Shown here in pieces: positions 53,864 through 64,000 of a DNA stretch of 64,000 nucleotides. This DNA comes from JACCXE01 sp963718605 (GTDB lineage: Bacteria; Actinomycetota; Acidimicrobiia; Acidimicrobiales; JACCXE01): assembly GCA_963718605.1 (NCBI GenBank), contig OY970363.1:2852001-2916000 (forward strand). The letters are read 5' to 3'. Below the pieces are notes generated by a model. It worked only from the letters and a program-made list of their open reading frames with translations, searched no databases and was not told the origin of the DNA. Positions within the stretch are counted from its first letter, which is position 1; each line of letters begins with the position of its first letter. The position numbers and the translations under genes were made by a program.

Positions 53864-56731
53864 CTAGTCGACGAGGCGCAACGCCACCGCGGGCGGAATC
53901 CTGCTGGCGCGGCGGGCTGGGCCGACGCTGGCCAGAATCGACGCGACGAACAATCCGATGGACATGATCGCGGTGACCGCGCTCGGAGATGGCAGCGCAG
54001 GCTGGTAGCCGAGCAGCTGCTTGATCTGGTGGCCTTGTGACTGGGCCATGACGATGACAAAGCCGAGGCCGACTCCCACGACGAGCCCTTGTATCGCGAC
54101 AAAGGCCCCTTCGATCAAGAAGCTCCAGCCAATCTGATTGGCGTCGAAGCCCATTGCCCGGAGGGTGCCGATTTGGCGGCGGCGATCGCGCACCGATCGC
54201 ACGAGCACAACGCCGATGCCGGCGATGCCCACCACGATGCCGATCCCCAGGTCGCTGCGATAGAGGTTCACAACGTCGTCGATGTAGGCGAAGAAGCTGA
54301 TGGCCGCATCCTCGATAACGGTGGCCCGTAGCCCGAAGTCGACGCCCGCCTGCTCTAGCTGTGTCTTGAGCGCGGCCGGGTCGCCTGCGCTGGAGATGAA
54401 CGCACTGGCCTTGATCAGGCGGCCGCCGAATAGTTCCTTGGCGCCTCGCTCACCGTAAAAAGCGCCCGAGCCCGTGACGTCTGTGTAGGAGACGGCCGCG
54501 ACGGTGACATCACGGGCCGCTCCCGACGCAGGGTCGAAGATCGTGTAGTTGTCGCCGACCTGGGGCGTCCGTTTCGGGTCGTCCTTCGCGTTGCCGAGAC
54601 GCTGTGTGGTGCCGAACAAGAAGTTCGCCGGAACGATGATCAGATCGGGGTCTTTCGCCACGTCGAGGTACACGGCCCGATCGGTCTTGTAGGCGGCCGA
54701 GCGCCGCAAGAGCACTGGCGGACGGACTTTGACGATGTCGCGGTTGAAACCCGTCATTTGCCAGAAACGCTGCGGCGCATCGGGCTTCGATGCGAAAGAC
54801 CCGATGATCGTGCTCGTCCGCGCCACGGCTTTGACGGTGGTCGTCTCGAGCGTCGAGAAGTCGTACGGGTGCACGGGGCTCGACGTCGCGAACATCTGGT
54901 AGTCGCCGCCGATCTCCGGACCGATCTTGTGTACTTGGCTCGACAGCAGATTCGAGATCCCTTCGGCGTACACGAGCGTGAACACGACGAGCGCAAACGG
55001 TGCGACGGTCAACAGCATTCGCACGCGGTGTGCGATGGGATTCGCGAGACCCAAACGGCTCGTGACGGTGGTCCGCCCCCGCGCGACGCGCCGCACCAGG
55101 CTCGCGATATGGCCTTGCTGCGCGTTCACGAACAGCACACCGCTCATCACGATCACCACGCCGCCGAGAACGGCGCTAATCGGCGCCGTCACGTCCTTGT
55201 TCAGCGTTTGGAAGACGACCGCCCAGACCATGTTCGGGGCGCAGGCCGCGGAGATGCCCGCGACGTAACCGCGCCTGCGAGCGACCAACACTCCAATGCA
55301 GGCGAAGAACACTGGCATCCCAAACAAGAACGGCAACGCCTTCGGCGTCGTGTATCCCCACAGGCTCACGGGTGGGCCTATGAGGATGCCGGCGATCAAG
55401 AACGGTGTCGCGGCTTGGCGGTGCCGTCGCGGCGGATCGGGTAGTCCGCGTAGCGCCCGAATCACGTCGAGACGGCTGACCCGATAACTCGTGGCGAGTA
55501 CCACCACCGTTGACACGAGAAAGCCTGCGGCGATGCCCTGGAGAAGGGTGTGGGGCTGGATCGCGAAGTGGATCGGCAGGCCTTCGGCCATCCGCACGTT
55601 GGGACGAGTGGCTCGCCCGGCGAGATACACCATCACGTGGCCGATGCCCAGACCGCCGAAGCCACCGAGGGTCGCGCCCACAATGGAATAGAGGGCACCC
55701 TCGAGCGCGAACGACGCGATGAGCGGTTGGCGGGGAAGCCCGACCGCGCGCATCGTGCCCAACTCGGCCAGGCGTTCCTCGGCCAGCATCAACAGCACGT
55801 TGATCAGCAACATGATCCCGGCAATGATCCCGAACGCGCCGATCGTCACGAGGAACTGACCGGAGCTCGCGCCGACCTCCTTGGCCGACCGCAGGTTGTC
55901 GGCGCGGACCATCGCCACGTTCCCATTGAACGGTGCGACGAGCCGGTTGAGCTGGCTCCGTAGCTTTTCGACGCTGGCGGCATCGGGCGGTGATTTGGTG
56001 TGCCGCCCCGTGCCTTCAATCAGAGTGAGGTACCGAGGCACGAGCGCCTTGGGGTCTTGCTGTTGCAGGATGGAAATCGTGCCTGGCGAGACGAGCAGGT
56101 TGTCGCCCGTGTCAAGCGTGCCGTCGATGAAGGTGACCAGGGCGCTGTCGACGATTTTCGTAATGAGGAATTGCTGATCAGGCACGCTCGTGTGCACGGT
56201 AACCACCGAGTTGGGTTTCAGGTTCAAGTGAGCGGCGAGGCGCGTTGAGGCCCACGCGGTGCTTGGGGTAGGACCCGCGCCCGCGTCAATGCCCTTGGCG
56301 GAAGTAAGCGACCCGGCGCGGCGGTAGTCGACCTCGATCAGCTTGGCGCGCGGCGACGGCGACGGGCTGGTATCGCTGGTGAGCGGGGCCTCGAGGCTGG
56401 CCGCGGCTGCGGCCACCTGGACGCCGTTGATCGGCGAGGCATTGAGGCGTGCGTTGGCCGCGGCCCAGTCGGTGGCCGATTCGTAGTTGATGCGGGCGTC
56501 GATCGGGCCCAGCTTCTGCAACGCCTGGTCGCGGATCGACGCCGTGAAACTGTCGGCGACCGAGCCGCTTCCCACAATGAGAGCGGTGCCCAGGACACAG
56601 CCGAGCATCACCAGCGCGGCTTCGCGCGGCCGGCGCACGGCGTTGCGGAACCCGATTCGGCGAACGAGTGGTGACCGAATGGCCGCGATCGTCAAGCCGA
56701 CGATCACCAAGATTGCGGCGGGAATGACCAC
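53864..56731 (-). CDS. FtsX-like ABC permease (large, duplicated)
   Basis: A 955-aa MacB/FtsX-type permease. After a first helix (IPAAILVIVGLTIAAI) there is a large outside domain with TSDTSPSPSPRAK, then FtsX membrane units at about residues 290-410, more helices in the middle, a second outside domain and a final unit (LYRSDLGIGIVVGIAGIGVVL; VGVGLGFVIVMAQ). This looks like two FtsX permeases in one chain. It starts directly after the tandem ATPase gene, so it uses that ATPase. Substrate, perhaps lipoproteins or lipids, is unknown. Confidence 0.92.
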   Translation of the reverse strand: MVIPAAILVIVGLTIAAIRSPLVRRIGFRNAVRRPREAALVMLGCVLGTALIVGSGSVADSFTASIRDQALQKLGPIDARINYESATDWAAANARLNASPINGVQVAAAAASLEAPLTSDTSPSPSPRAKLIEVDYRRAGSLTSAKGIDAGAGPTPSTAWASTRLAAHLNLKPNSVVTVHTSVPDQQFLITKIVDSALVTFIDGTLDTGDNLLVSPGTISILQQQDPKALVPRYLTLIEGTGRHTKSPPDAASVEKLRSQLNRLVAPFNGNVAMVRADNLRSAKEVGASSGQFLVTIGAFGIIAGIMLLINVLLMLAEERLAELGTMRAVGLPRQPLIASFALEGALYSIVGATLGGFGGLGIGHVMVYLAGRATRPNVRMAEGLPIHFAIQPHTLLQGIAAGFLVSTVVVLATSYRVSRLDVIRALRGLPDPPRRHRQAATPFLIAGILIGPPVSLWGYTTPKALPFLFGMPVFFACIGVLVARRRGYVAGISAACAPNMVWAVVFQTLNKDVTAPISAVLGGVVIVMSGVLFVNAQQGHIASLVRRVARGRTTVTSRLGLANPIAHRVRMLLTVAPFALVVFTLVYAEGISNLLSSQVHKIGPEIGGDYQMFATSSPVHPYDFSTLETTTVKAVARTSTIIGSFASKPDAPQRFWQMTGFNRDIVKVRPPVLLRRSAAYKTDRAVYLDVAKDPDLIIVPANFLFGTTQRLGNAKDDPKRTPQVGDNYTIFDPASGAARDVTVAAVSYTDVTGSGAFYGERGAKELFGGRLIKASAFISSAGDPAALKTQLEQAGVDFGLRATVIEDAAISFFAYIDDVVNLYRSDLGIGIVVGIAGIGVVLVRSVRDRRRQIGTLRAMGFDANQIGWSFLIEGAFVAIQGLVVGVGLGFVIVMAQSQGHQIKQLLGYQPALPSPSAVTAIMSIGLFVASILASVGPARRASRIPPAVALRLVD

Positions 56732-58894
<2,163 letters not shown>

Positions 58895-58897
58895 CGA

Positions 58898-60517
58898 CTA
58901 TCCGAGCTCGCGCAGCGCGTCGGCCGGCCGCAGGCGTGAGGCGCGCAGCGCTCCCGCGCCGCCCGCAATGAGGCCGCCGCCGATGGCCAGTGCGACCGCG
59001 AGCAGCAACACAACGGGCTTGAGCGGTGCCGTCAACAGAATCGTTTCCGAGGCCTTGTCCGACAGCACCTTGCCCAGTCCGAAGCTGGACGAAAGTGGGC
59101 CCGCCTGCGCGTCGGCGGCCGCGTGCAGCGTGACCGACGACGAGGTAACCGCGAACGCCGCGATCGCACCGAGGGCCGCGCCGATCAGCCCGCCGAGCGC
59201 GCCTTGGGTGAAGGATTCGGCGAGGACCTGCCGGATGATCGTGCCGCGCGACCATCCGAGCGCAGAGAGCGTGCCTAGCTCACGCACCCGCTTGGCGACG
59301 GAGGACAACGTGAGCAGCACCGCGATCATCACGGCCGCGAAAATTGCCAACGCGCCGAGCGCGATGCCGAGCCGGTTCGCCAAGGTGCCCGCGGAGACGA
59401 GCGAGCCCGAGATCGAGTTCGCCAGGTCCTTGGCGCTGGTAACCGACGCGCCCGGGAACGCGCGCTGGATGGACTTCGTGAGCGCGGGAACGTCCGACGC
59501 GTTGTCGGCGCGGATGAGCAATGTATTCACACGCGACGGCCGGCCCGAAAGCTCTTGCAGAACGTTGAGGGGCAGGTAGACGTCCGCCGACTGGCCGCCG
59601 AGCGGCGGGCGGGCCAGTCCGACGATGTCGTAGTTCTTGCCGTCGAGCGCCAGCGTGCCGCCGACCTTGAGGTTCTTGCGGTTCGCGTAGCCCTCGCCCA
59701 GGACCACCTCGGTGGCGCCGCCCGGCTTGAGGTAGCGGCCTTGAGTGATCTGCGCCTTGGTGATGAGGCCGAGGTCGGGCTGTTCGGGGTCGACGCCGGC
59801 GGCGGTGTAGGGCTCAGTGGCCAAGTCGGTCTGCGGCGGATTCAGAACCTGCTTGATCACTTCGCGCGGCGTGGTGAACACGGCGGACAACTTCTTGAAC
59901 CGCGCCGGTAGGCAACTCGGGCCACCACCGCTGGACGAGATGCAGTCGCCGATCGCTTTCCACTCAGCGGCGGTGGGCGGCGGAATGTCCTTGGTGACGC
60001 TGACGTCCTTGCCACCGGTTTGGGTGGTCGCCTCGATCGTGGGCACCTTGCCCTTTTGGTGCACCGCCAACAGGCTCAGCGCGCCGGCGACCTGGTCCAC
60101 GCCGTCGAGACGGGCGATCTTGCCGATCTGCGAATCGGGGAACGTCAGCTGCGTCGCCGGCAAGAACAGTTCACGCTCGAACGTGGATCCGGCCGCGCCC
60201 AGCTTTGAGAAATCCGTCTGGAACAGCGACTGGTTCTCGTCGACCAGCGAGTCGATCTCGGTGTCGGGTAATCCGCCTACCACCGCCGTAGAGCCACCTG
60301 AGCCGGCCACGGGCACTTCAATCGGGCGGGACACGACCAGGTCGGTGCCGACCTTGGCGAGCGGATCCAGGATCTTGCTCTGGGCCTTGTCGAGGCCGGC
60401 AGATAGCGCCGAGACGACCACAACCAGACTCACGCCAACGGCCAAGCCAAGAACAGTGAGAACGGTGCGTCCAAGCCGACGACGTAGCTCGCGGTGAAGG
60501 TAAGTCAAATAGAACAT
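58898..60517 (-). CDS. FtsX-like ABC permease (MacB type)
   Basis: About 539 aa from ATG 60517. N-terminus FYLTYLHRELRRRLGRTVLT leads into a first helix (VLGLAVGVSLVVVVSAL), then a large periplasm-type outside domain, then three C-terminal helices with the FtsX signature VAKRVRELGTLSALGWSRG, IGAALGAIAAFAV and PVVLLLAVALAIGGGLI. It is the first gene of a three-gene exporter with the fused ATPase (4 nt downstream) and the large permease. Confidence 0.93.
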   Translation of the reverse strand: MFYLTYLHRELRRRLGRTVLTVLGLAVGVSLVVVVSALSAGLDKAQSKILDPLAKVGTDLVVSRPIEVPVAGSGGSTAVVGGLPDTEIDSLVDENQSLFQTDFSKLGAAGSTFERELFLPATQLTFPDSQIGKIARLDGVDQVAGALSLLAVHQKGKVPTIEATTQTGGKDVSVTKDIPPPTAAEWKAIGDCISSSGGGPSCLPARFKKLSAVFTTPREVIKQVLNPPQTDLATEPYTAAGVDPEQPDLGLITKAQITQGRYLKPGGATEVVLGEGYANRKNLKVGGTLALDGKNYDIVGLARPPLGGQSADVYLPLNVLQELSGRPSRVNTLLIRADNASDVPALTKSIQRAFPGASVTSAKDLANSISGSLVSAGTLANRLGIALGALAIFAAVMIAVLLTLSSVAKRVRELGTLSALGWSRGTIIRQVLAESFTQGALGGLIGAALGAIAAFAVTSSSVTLHAAADAQAGPLSSSFGLGKVLSDKASETILLTAPLKPVVLLLAVALAIGGGLIAGGAGALRASRLRPADALRELG

Positions 60518-60608
60518 GAAGAAAGTGCCTCGTCCCCCGGAAACGAAAGCGTCTTCAACGTTAGTGGGGAACCGGGCTCGCCTTTGAGTCGGGCTACCTT
60601 GCGATTCG

Positions 60609-60812
60609 ATGACCAACCGGTATCGCTGCACGGCGTGCGGCAACCTCACGCGTTTCACGGTGACCACGGCTCGGCGTAGCCGCGCGTTTCACCACTTCAC
60701 CGTCGGCGGCGACCTGTCGATCGAGGACGAAGAGGTGCTGGACGAGACGGTGGAATCGGTCGCCTGTCGGTGGTGCGGCCACGGCGACAAGGTCGAAATC
60801 GCCGAGGATTAG
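60609..60812 (+). CDS. Small zinc-ribbon protein
   Basis: 67 aa with two CxxC pairs (C7/C10 in RYRCTACGN and C53/C56 in ACRWCGHG) that probably bind one zinc ion. A middle part HHFTVGGDLSIEDEEVL is also found in similar short actinobacterial proteins I recall. Function unknown. It is divergent from the ABC permease gene with 91 bp between starts. Confidence 0.8.
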   Translation: MTNRYRCTACGNLTRFTVTTARRSRAFHHFTVGGDLSIEDEEVLDETVESVACRWCGHGDKVEIAED

Positions 60813-60925
60813 CTACGGCCGCCATGGGGCGAGCGGAGCGAGGGGCCCCATGTTGCGGAGGAGGGCGGGCCTGCGGGGTGCCCGCCCGGGAGGAGATGTC
60901 ACACCCCTTGGGCATCATCAGGGGC
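60813..60925. other. Intergenic region with two hairpins
   Basis: Two perfect 8-bp stems lie here: 60823-60830/60845-60852 and 60863-60870/60880-60887. No T-run follows either, so neither is a typical intrinsic terminator. The second ends 38 nt before the next start codon. Confidence 0.6.
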
Positions 60926-61135
60926 ATGGACGAGCTTCCCCTTGTCATCGACTGCCAGACTTGCGTGGCCCGGATGACGGATGCCTGCGGAGATTGCATC
61001 GTCACGTTTCTGTGTGACACGTCTGAGGCAGAACCGGTCGTCGTGAACGAACCCGACGCGCGCGTGTTGCGTCTGCTGCACGACGGCGGGCTCATCCCGG
61101 GCAATCGCCACCAACCGCGAGCGGCGGCTGGCTGA
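60926..61135 (+). CDS. Small Cys-rich protein
   Basis: 69 aa from ATG 60926. Five cysteines (C10, C13, C21, C24, C30) in DCQTCVARMTDACGDCIVTF suggest a bound metal. The second half has DARVLRLLHDGGLIP. Short proteins with this pattern occur beside the zinc-ribbon gene in other actinobacteria as I recall it. Function unknown. Confidence 0.75.
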   Translation: MDELPLVIDCQTCVARMTDACGDCIVTFLCDTSEAEPVVVNEPDARVLRLLHDGGLIPGNRHQPRAAAG

Positions 61136-61227
61136 AAACAAACCCAGGTCAGATCCCCTAAACCGGCCTTACACGGTGGTACCGTCCGCCCGCGTCTGAG
61201 GTGCGGGCGAGAAGAGGGACTTTGACC

Positions 61228-62424
61228 GTGCAACGTCTGCATGTCGTGGGGTTCACCAAGGATCACGAAGGACTGATTCTCAGTGTTCGGCGCGGGACGA
61301 GGACGGGTGGATTCACCGTCGAAGTCGACGCGAACTTCGAGGAAGTCCTCGCCGAGCTGATCAAAGAGCGCGGCGGCGAGGCCGAACCGCGGATCCCGCG
61401 GGCCGAATCACAGCTGTCGGTGCGCGAGATGCAACAGCGCCTGCGCTCGGGCCAGTCGATTCACCAGGTCGCCAAGGCGGCTGGGGTCACCGACGAGTGG
61501 GTGGCGCGCTTCGCGGTGCCGATCCAGGCCGAACAGACCCAGGTCATCCGGCAAGCCTTCGATCTCACGTTCTCCAAGCAACGCCTCGGCGTGTCGTCGC
61601 AGCCGCTCGGCGTGTCGGTGTGGTGGAACCTGCAGGACAAGTCCGCCACCCTCGACGAGGAACAATGGGAGAACGGCTGGAGCGCGTTCTTGGTACGCGA
61701 TTCACAGTGGGTCGTGAAATTCGAATACGAGATGCGCAAGCGCCGGCAGTCCGCAGAGTGGGAAGTGGACCTGCGCGCGGGTGCCCTCACGTCGCGCAAC
61801 CGTTTGGCGACCGACTTGGGCTACGTCGAATCTGGCCGGCGTCGTCGTTCGGGCCCACCCCCGCCCGTCGCCGGCGGTCTCGTGACCCGTCCGGTTCCGG
61901 CAGTCGAACCACCGGCGCCTGCTCCCGCACCCGAGCCTGCGCCCACGCCGGCGGCCTCGGTCGCCAAGCGCCGGGCACCGCTGCGGTCCACAGCCAAGAA
62001 GGCGCCGGCGCGCAAGAAGGCCGCGCCCGCCAAGAAGACTGCGGTCAAGAAAGCACCAGCCAAGAAGACTGCGGTCAAGAAAGCACCAGCCAAGAAATCT
62101 GCCGCCAAGAAGGTCGGAAGCAAGAAGGCCGCGCCGAAGCGCGCGAGCGCGAAGAAGGCGGCGCCCCGTCGGGCCGCCACCAAGCGGACTGCCTCACGCA
62201 CGGCGGGCGCCAAGAAACGCCCGCCCCGGAAGGCCGCCCCCCACCCGGCATCGCCCGCGCCGCGGCCGCTGGTCGCGATCCCGTCTCCGAACCACAACGC
62301 CGTTCGGTCGCCGGTCGTCTCAGCCGTGCGCGCGCGCGAAGCGGTGCCGTCCGAGCCCCAACCCAAGCTGACCCCTCCACCGGCGCCGTCGAGCAGTCGA
62401 CGCCGCCTCTTCGGTCGCCGATAG
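61228..62424 (+). CDS. sepH: Septation protein SepH (DUF3071) with histone-H1-like tail
   Basis: About 398 aa from GTG 61228 (VQRLHVVGFTKDHEGLIL). The N-terminal DUF3071 domain contains the HTH-like SIHQVAKAAGVTDEWVARFA and a later QWVVKFEYEM. In Streptomyces and mycobacteria SepH binds and stimulates FtsZ assembly. The C-terminal half is basic, with repeated KKAPAKK and KKTAVKK units like histone H1 or mycobacterial HupB tails, then an Arg end (SSRRRLFGRR). The tail may bind DNA or polyphosphate. Upstream GTG 61201 is open but less likely. Confidence 0.9.
   Translation: MQRLHVVGFTKDHEGLILSVRRGTRTGGFTVEVDANFEEVLAELIKERGGEAEPRIPRAESQLSVREMQQRLRSGQSIHQVAKAAGVTDEWVARFAVPIQAEQTQVIRQAFDLTFSKQRLGVSSQPLGVSVWWNLQDKSATLDEEQWENGWSAFLVRDSQWVVKFEYEMRKRRQSAEWEVDLRAGALTSRNRLATDLGYVESGRRRRSGPPPPVAGGLVTRPVPAVEPPAPAPAPEPAPTPAASVAKRRAPLRSTAKKAPARKKAAPAKKTAVKKAPAKKTAVKKAPAKKSAAKKVGSKKAAPKRASAKKAAPRRAATKRTASRTAGAKKRPPRKAAPHPASPAPRPLVAIPSPNHNAVRSPVVSAVRAREAVPSEPQPKLTPPPAPSSSRRRLFGRR
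62031..62090 (+). repeat. Perfect 30-bp tandem duplication in the sepH tail
   Basis: Bases 62031-62060 and 62061-62090 are identical and encode two copies of KKTAVKKAPA. A third, diverged unit follows. Unit number may differ between strains. Confidence 0.9.
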
Positions 62425-62458
62425 CCGTCGGCGTCGGGCGGTCGCGTACCGTCGTGGG

Positions 62459-63550
62459 GTGACTGCGACCGCCGTAGCCGCGCCTTTGCGCCGTGACGCT
62501 GCGCTTACCGAGCGCGTGCTTGAGGCTGGTCGCGTCGCGGGTCTGGCGGCCGTAGGAGTCACAACCGCCGAGCCCTTCACCGAGGCGCGGGCCGACCTTG
62601 AGACCCGTCGCGCCGCGGGCTACGCGGCGTCGATGCAATTCACGTATCGCAACCCGGCGCGCTCGACCGAGCCGGAGCGCATCCTCGCCGGCGCCCGCAG
62701 CATCGTGGCCGGGGCCTGGGCCACCGACGCGTCCGCTGCCCCCGAGCCGCCCGCGAACCGGGGCCGCATCGCGCGTTACGTGTGGCGCGACCACTACGGC
62801 GCGCTCCGCCACGCCCTGGACGCGATGGCAGACGTGCTGCGGGTGGCGGGTTTCGACGCGGTGGTTGTGTCCGATGACAACGCGCTGGTCGACCGCGCCG
62901 TCGCGCATCGCGCGGGCCTCGGCTGGTACGGCAAGAACGCGAACGTCTTGGTACCGGGCCACGGCTCGTGGGTCGTGCTCGGCTCTGTCGTCACTAACGC
63001 GCCGCTGGTGCCGGCGGACGCGCCCGCCGCCGACGGATGCGGTTCCTGTCAACGCTGCATTGACGGCTGTCCGACCGGCGCGATCGTGGCGCCGGGTGTC
63101 GTCGATGCCCGGCGCTGCCTCGCCTGGCTCGTGCAAGCCGAAGGGACGTTCCCGCTCGAATACCGCGCTGCCCTCGGCGACCGGATCTACGGCTGCGACG
63201 ACTGCCAGGAGGTGTGCCCGCCCGCCCGCGTCGTCACCCGCCGCGAAACGAACTGTGCGCCCGCAACCGGCCCAGGTCCGGTTGCGAGCGCACAGTTCGT
63301 GGATTTGGTGGCGACGGTGCGGGCGACCGACGACGAACTGCTAGCCGAGCACGGCCGCTGGTACATCGCGCGGCGCGACCCGCGCCACATCAAACGCAAC
63401 GCGCTGATCGCGCTCGGCAACGTCGCGCCGGTCGACGACGCCGAGGTGGACGCGCTGCTGCGCGACGTCGCCTCGGGGCCGGACGAATTACTGGCGGAAC
63501 ACGCGCACTGGGCGCGGGAGCGGATCGCGGGACGCAGGGCGGACGCGTGA
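62459..63550 (+). CDS. queG: Epoxyqueuosine reductase QueG with internal palindromic insertion
   Basis: About 363 aa from GTG 62459. QueG uses cobalamin and two 4Fe-4S clusters to make queuosine in tRNA. Visible: RIARYVWRDHYGALRHAL, HRAGLGWYGKNANVLVPGHGSW, the first cluster CGSCQRCIDGCPTGAI, and the second CDDCQEVCPPARV, then ELLAEHGRWYIARRDPRHIKRNALIALGN. Between the second cluster and this last part is an extra segment (about RETNCAPATGPGPVASAQ) that is coded by a large inverted repeat (63248-63300) and keeps the frame. Confidence 0.94.
   Translation: MTATAVAAPLRRDAALTERVLEAGRVAGLAAVGVTTAEPFTEARADLETRRAAGYAASMQFTYRNPARSTEPERILAGARSIVAGAWATDASAAPEPPANRGRIARYVWRDHYGALRHALDAMADVLRVAGFDAVVVSDDNALVDRAVAHRAGLGWYGKNANVLVPGHGSWVVLGSVVTNAPLVPADAPAADGCGSCQRCIDGCPTGAIVAPGVVDARRCLAWLVQAEGTFPLEYRAALGDRIYGCDDCQEVCPPARVVTRRETNCAPATGPGPVASAQFVDLVATVRATDDELLAEHGRWYIARRDPRHIKRNALIALGNVAPVDDAEVDALLRDVASGPDELLAEHAHWARERIAGRRADA
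63248..63300. repeat. 23-bp inverted repeat inside the queG coding region
   Basis: Arms 63248-63270 and 63278-63300 are complementary at 22 of 23 positions, with a 7-nt loop. It lies where QueG proteins are variable. It has the same general form as the repeat upstream of nurA, but the arm sequences differ. Confidence 0.85.
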
Positions 63551-64000
63551 CGCACCTGTTCGTCACGAACGATTTCCCGCCCAAGCTCGGCGGCATTCAG
63601 AGCTATTTGTGGGAGCTGTGGCGCCGACTGCCTGAAGGTCGTGGCCACGTGCTGACGACGTCGCACCCCGACGCGGCCGCGTTCGACGCCGCTCAGCCGT
63701 TCCCGATCGAGCGGGCCGAGTCGGTGCTGCTGCCGACCCCACCCGTCCGCCAGCGCATCATCAACGCGGCGAAGACAATCGACGCCGACCTGATCGTGCT
63801 GGATCCGGCGCACGTGGTGGGACTGCTCGGGCCGAGCCTGGACCGGCCGTACGCGGTGGTAGTCCACGGCGCGGAACTGGCGATTCCCGCGCGCATGCCT
63901 GGCTACAACGTCGGGATCCGCCTTGTGTTGCGCCACGCGCGGCTCATCATCGCGGCGGGTGCTTACGTGGCCCGCGAGGCGCAGGCGATCGCGCCCGACG
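63547..64000 (+). CDS. GT4 glycosyltransferase, PimB-like (cut by window end)
   Basis: GTG 63547 overlaps the queG stop. The visible 151 residues are the N-terminal Rossmann half of a GT4 enzyme: THLFVTNDFPPKLGGIQSYL with the acceptor-binding Gly-Gly, DLIVLDPAHVVGLLGP and AVVVHGAELAIPARMPG. This is closest to actinobacterial alpha-mannosyltransferases such as PimB/MgtA, which act on phosphatidylinositol mannosides or glycolipids. The catalytic E-x7-E lies beyond the window, so the substrate is uncertain. Confidence 0.88.
   Translation, partial: MTHLFVTNDFPPKLGGIQSYLWELWRRLPEGRGHVLTTSHPDAAAFDAAQPFPIERAESVLLPTPPVRQRIINAAKTIDADLIVLDPAHVVGLLGPSLDRPYAVVVHGAELAIPARMPGYNVGIRLVLRHARLIIAAGAYVAREAQAIAPD

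Overview
The window is GC-rich bacterial chromosome. The WhiB proteins, PafB/PafC pair, SepH, polyprenol-phosphate mannosyltransferase, DinB/mycothiol-type protein and many GTG starts point to an actinomycete. The overall gene mix (a dnaG-rpoD pair, DUF1501/DUF1800 secreted proteins, few mobile genes) suggests a deep-branching class such as Acidimicrobiia; this placement is inference. There is no transposase, integrase, phage gene, CRISPR array or rRNA. About 65 genes, three tRNAs and RNase P RNA fill the window. Eight single-base frameshifts fall in otherwise well-conserved genes, all between 1 and 25 kb; most look like sequence or assembly errors.

Layout. 1-7.7 kb: 3' part of dnaG, rpoD, an HTH gene that reads into tRNA-Asn, tRNA-Met(CAT), two uncharacterised genes, an inositol-monophosphatase-like gene, then a WhiB7-like gene behind a long leader with a small upstream ORF and a strong intrinsic terminator, facing a second sigma factor gene across a 90-nt hairpin; tRNA-Val follows. 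7.7-27.2 kb: mixed genes, including a hydrolase-cyclase fusion, a WS/DGAT-type acyltransferase, a membrane adenylate cyclase, a DUF2142 membrane protein, a DUF1501/DUF1800 pair, a class A penicillin-binding protein, a zinc-ribbon protein, a PLC-like secreted protein, rnpB and rlmA.

27.2-40 kb is the most striking part: a tightly packed nurA-herA-mre11-rad50 operon (the archaeal-type DNA end-resection set) lies about 2.4 kb from Ku and a LigD-type polymerase domain (NHEJ), which are followed directly by pafB and pafC (DNA-damage transcription activator). Together these form a double-strand-break repair island.

40-50.5 kb: an ATP-grasp / alpha-E / transglutaminase trio, then a five-gene operon with 4-nt overlaps (or nearly so) joining a CaCA-type antiporter, glpD, an alkyl-DHAP-synthase-like flavoprotein, a small membrane protein and glpK. 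This suggests glycerol-3-phosphate and possibly ether-lipid metabolism.

50.5-64 kb: a second whiB, a GNAT protein, acyl-CoA dehydrogenase, trpD, a three-gene ABC transporter whose ATPase is a tandem fusion, two small Cys-rich proteins, sepH, queG (carrying a palindromic insertion inside its reading frame) and the start of a GT4 mannosyltransferase-like gene.
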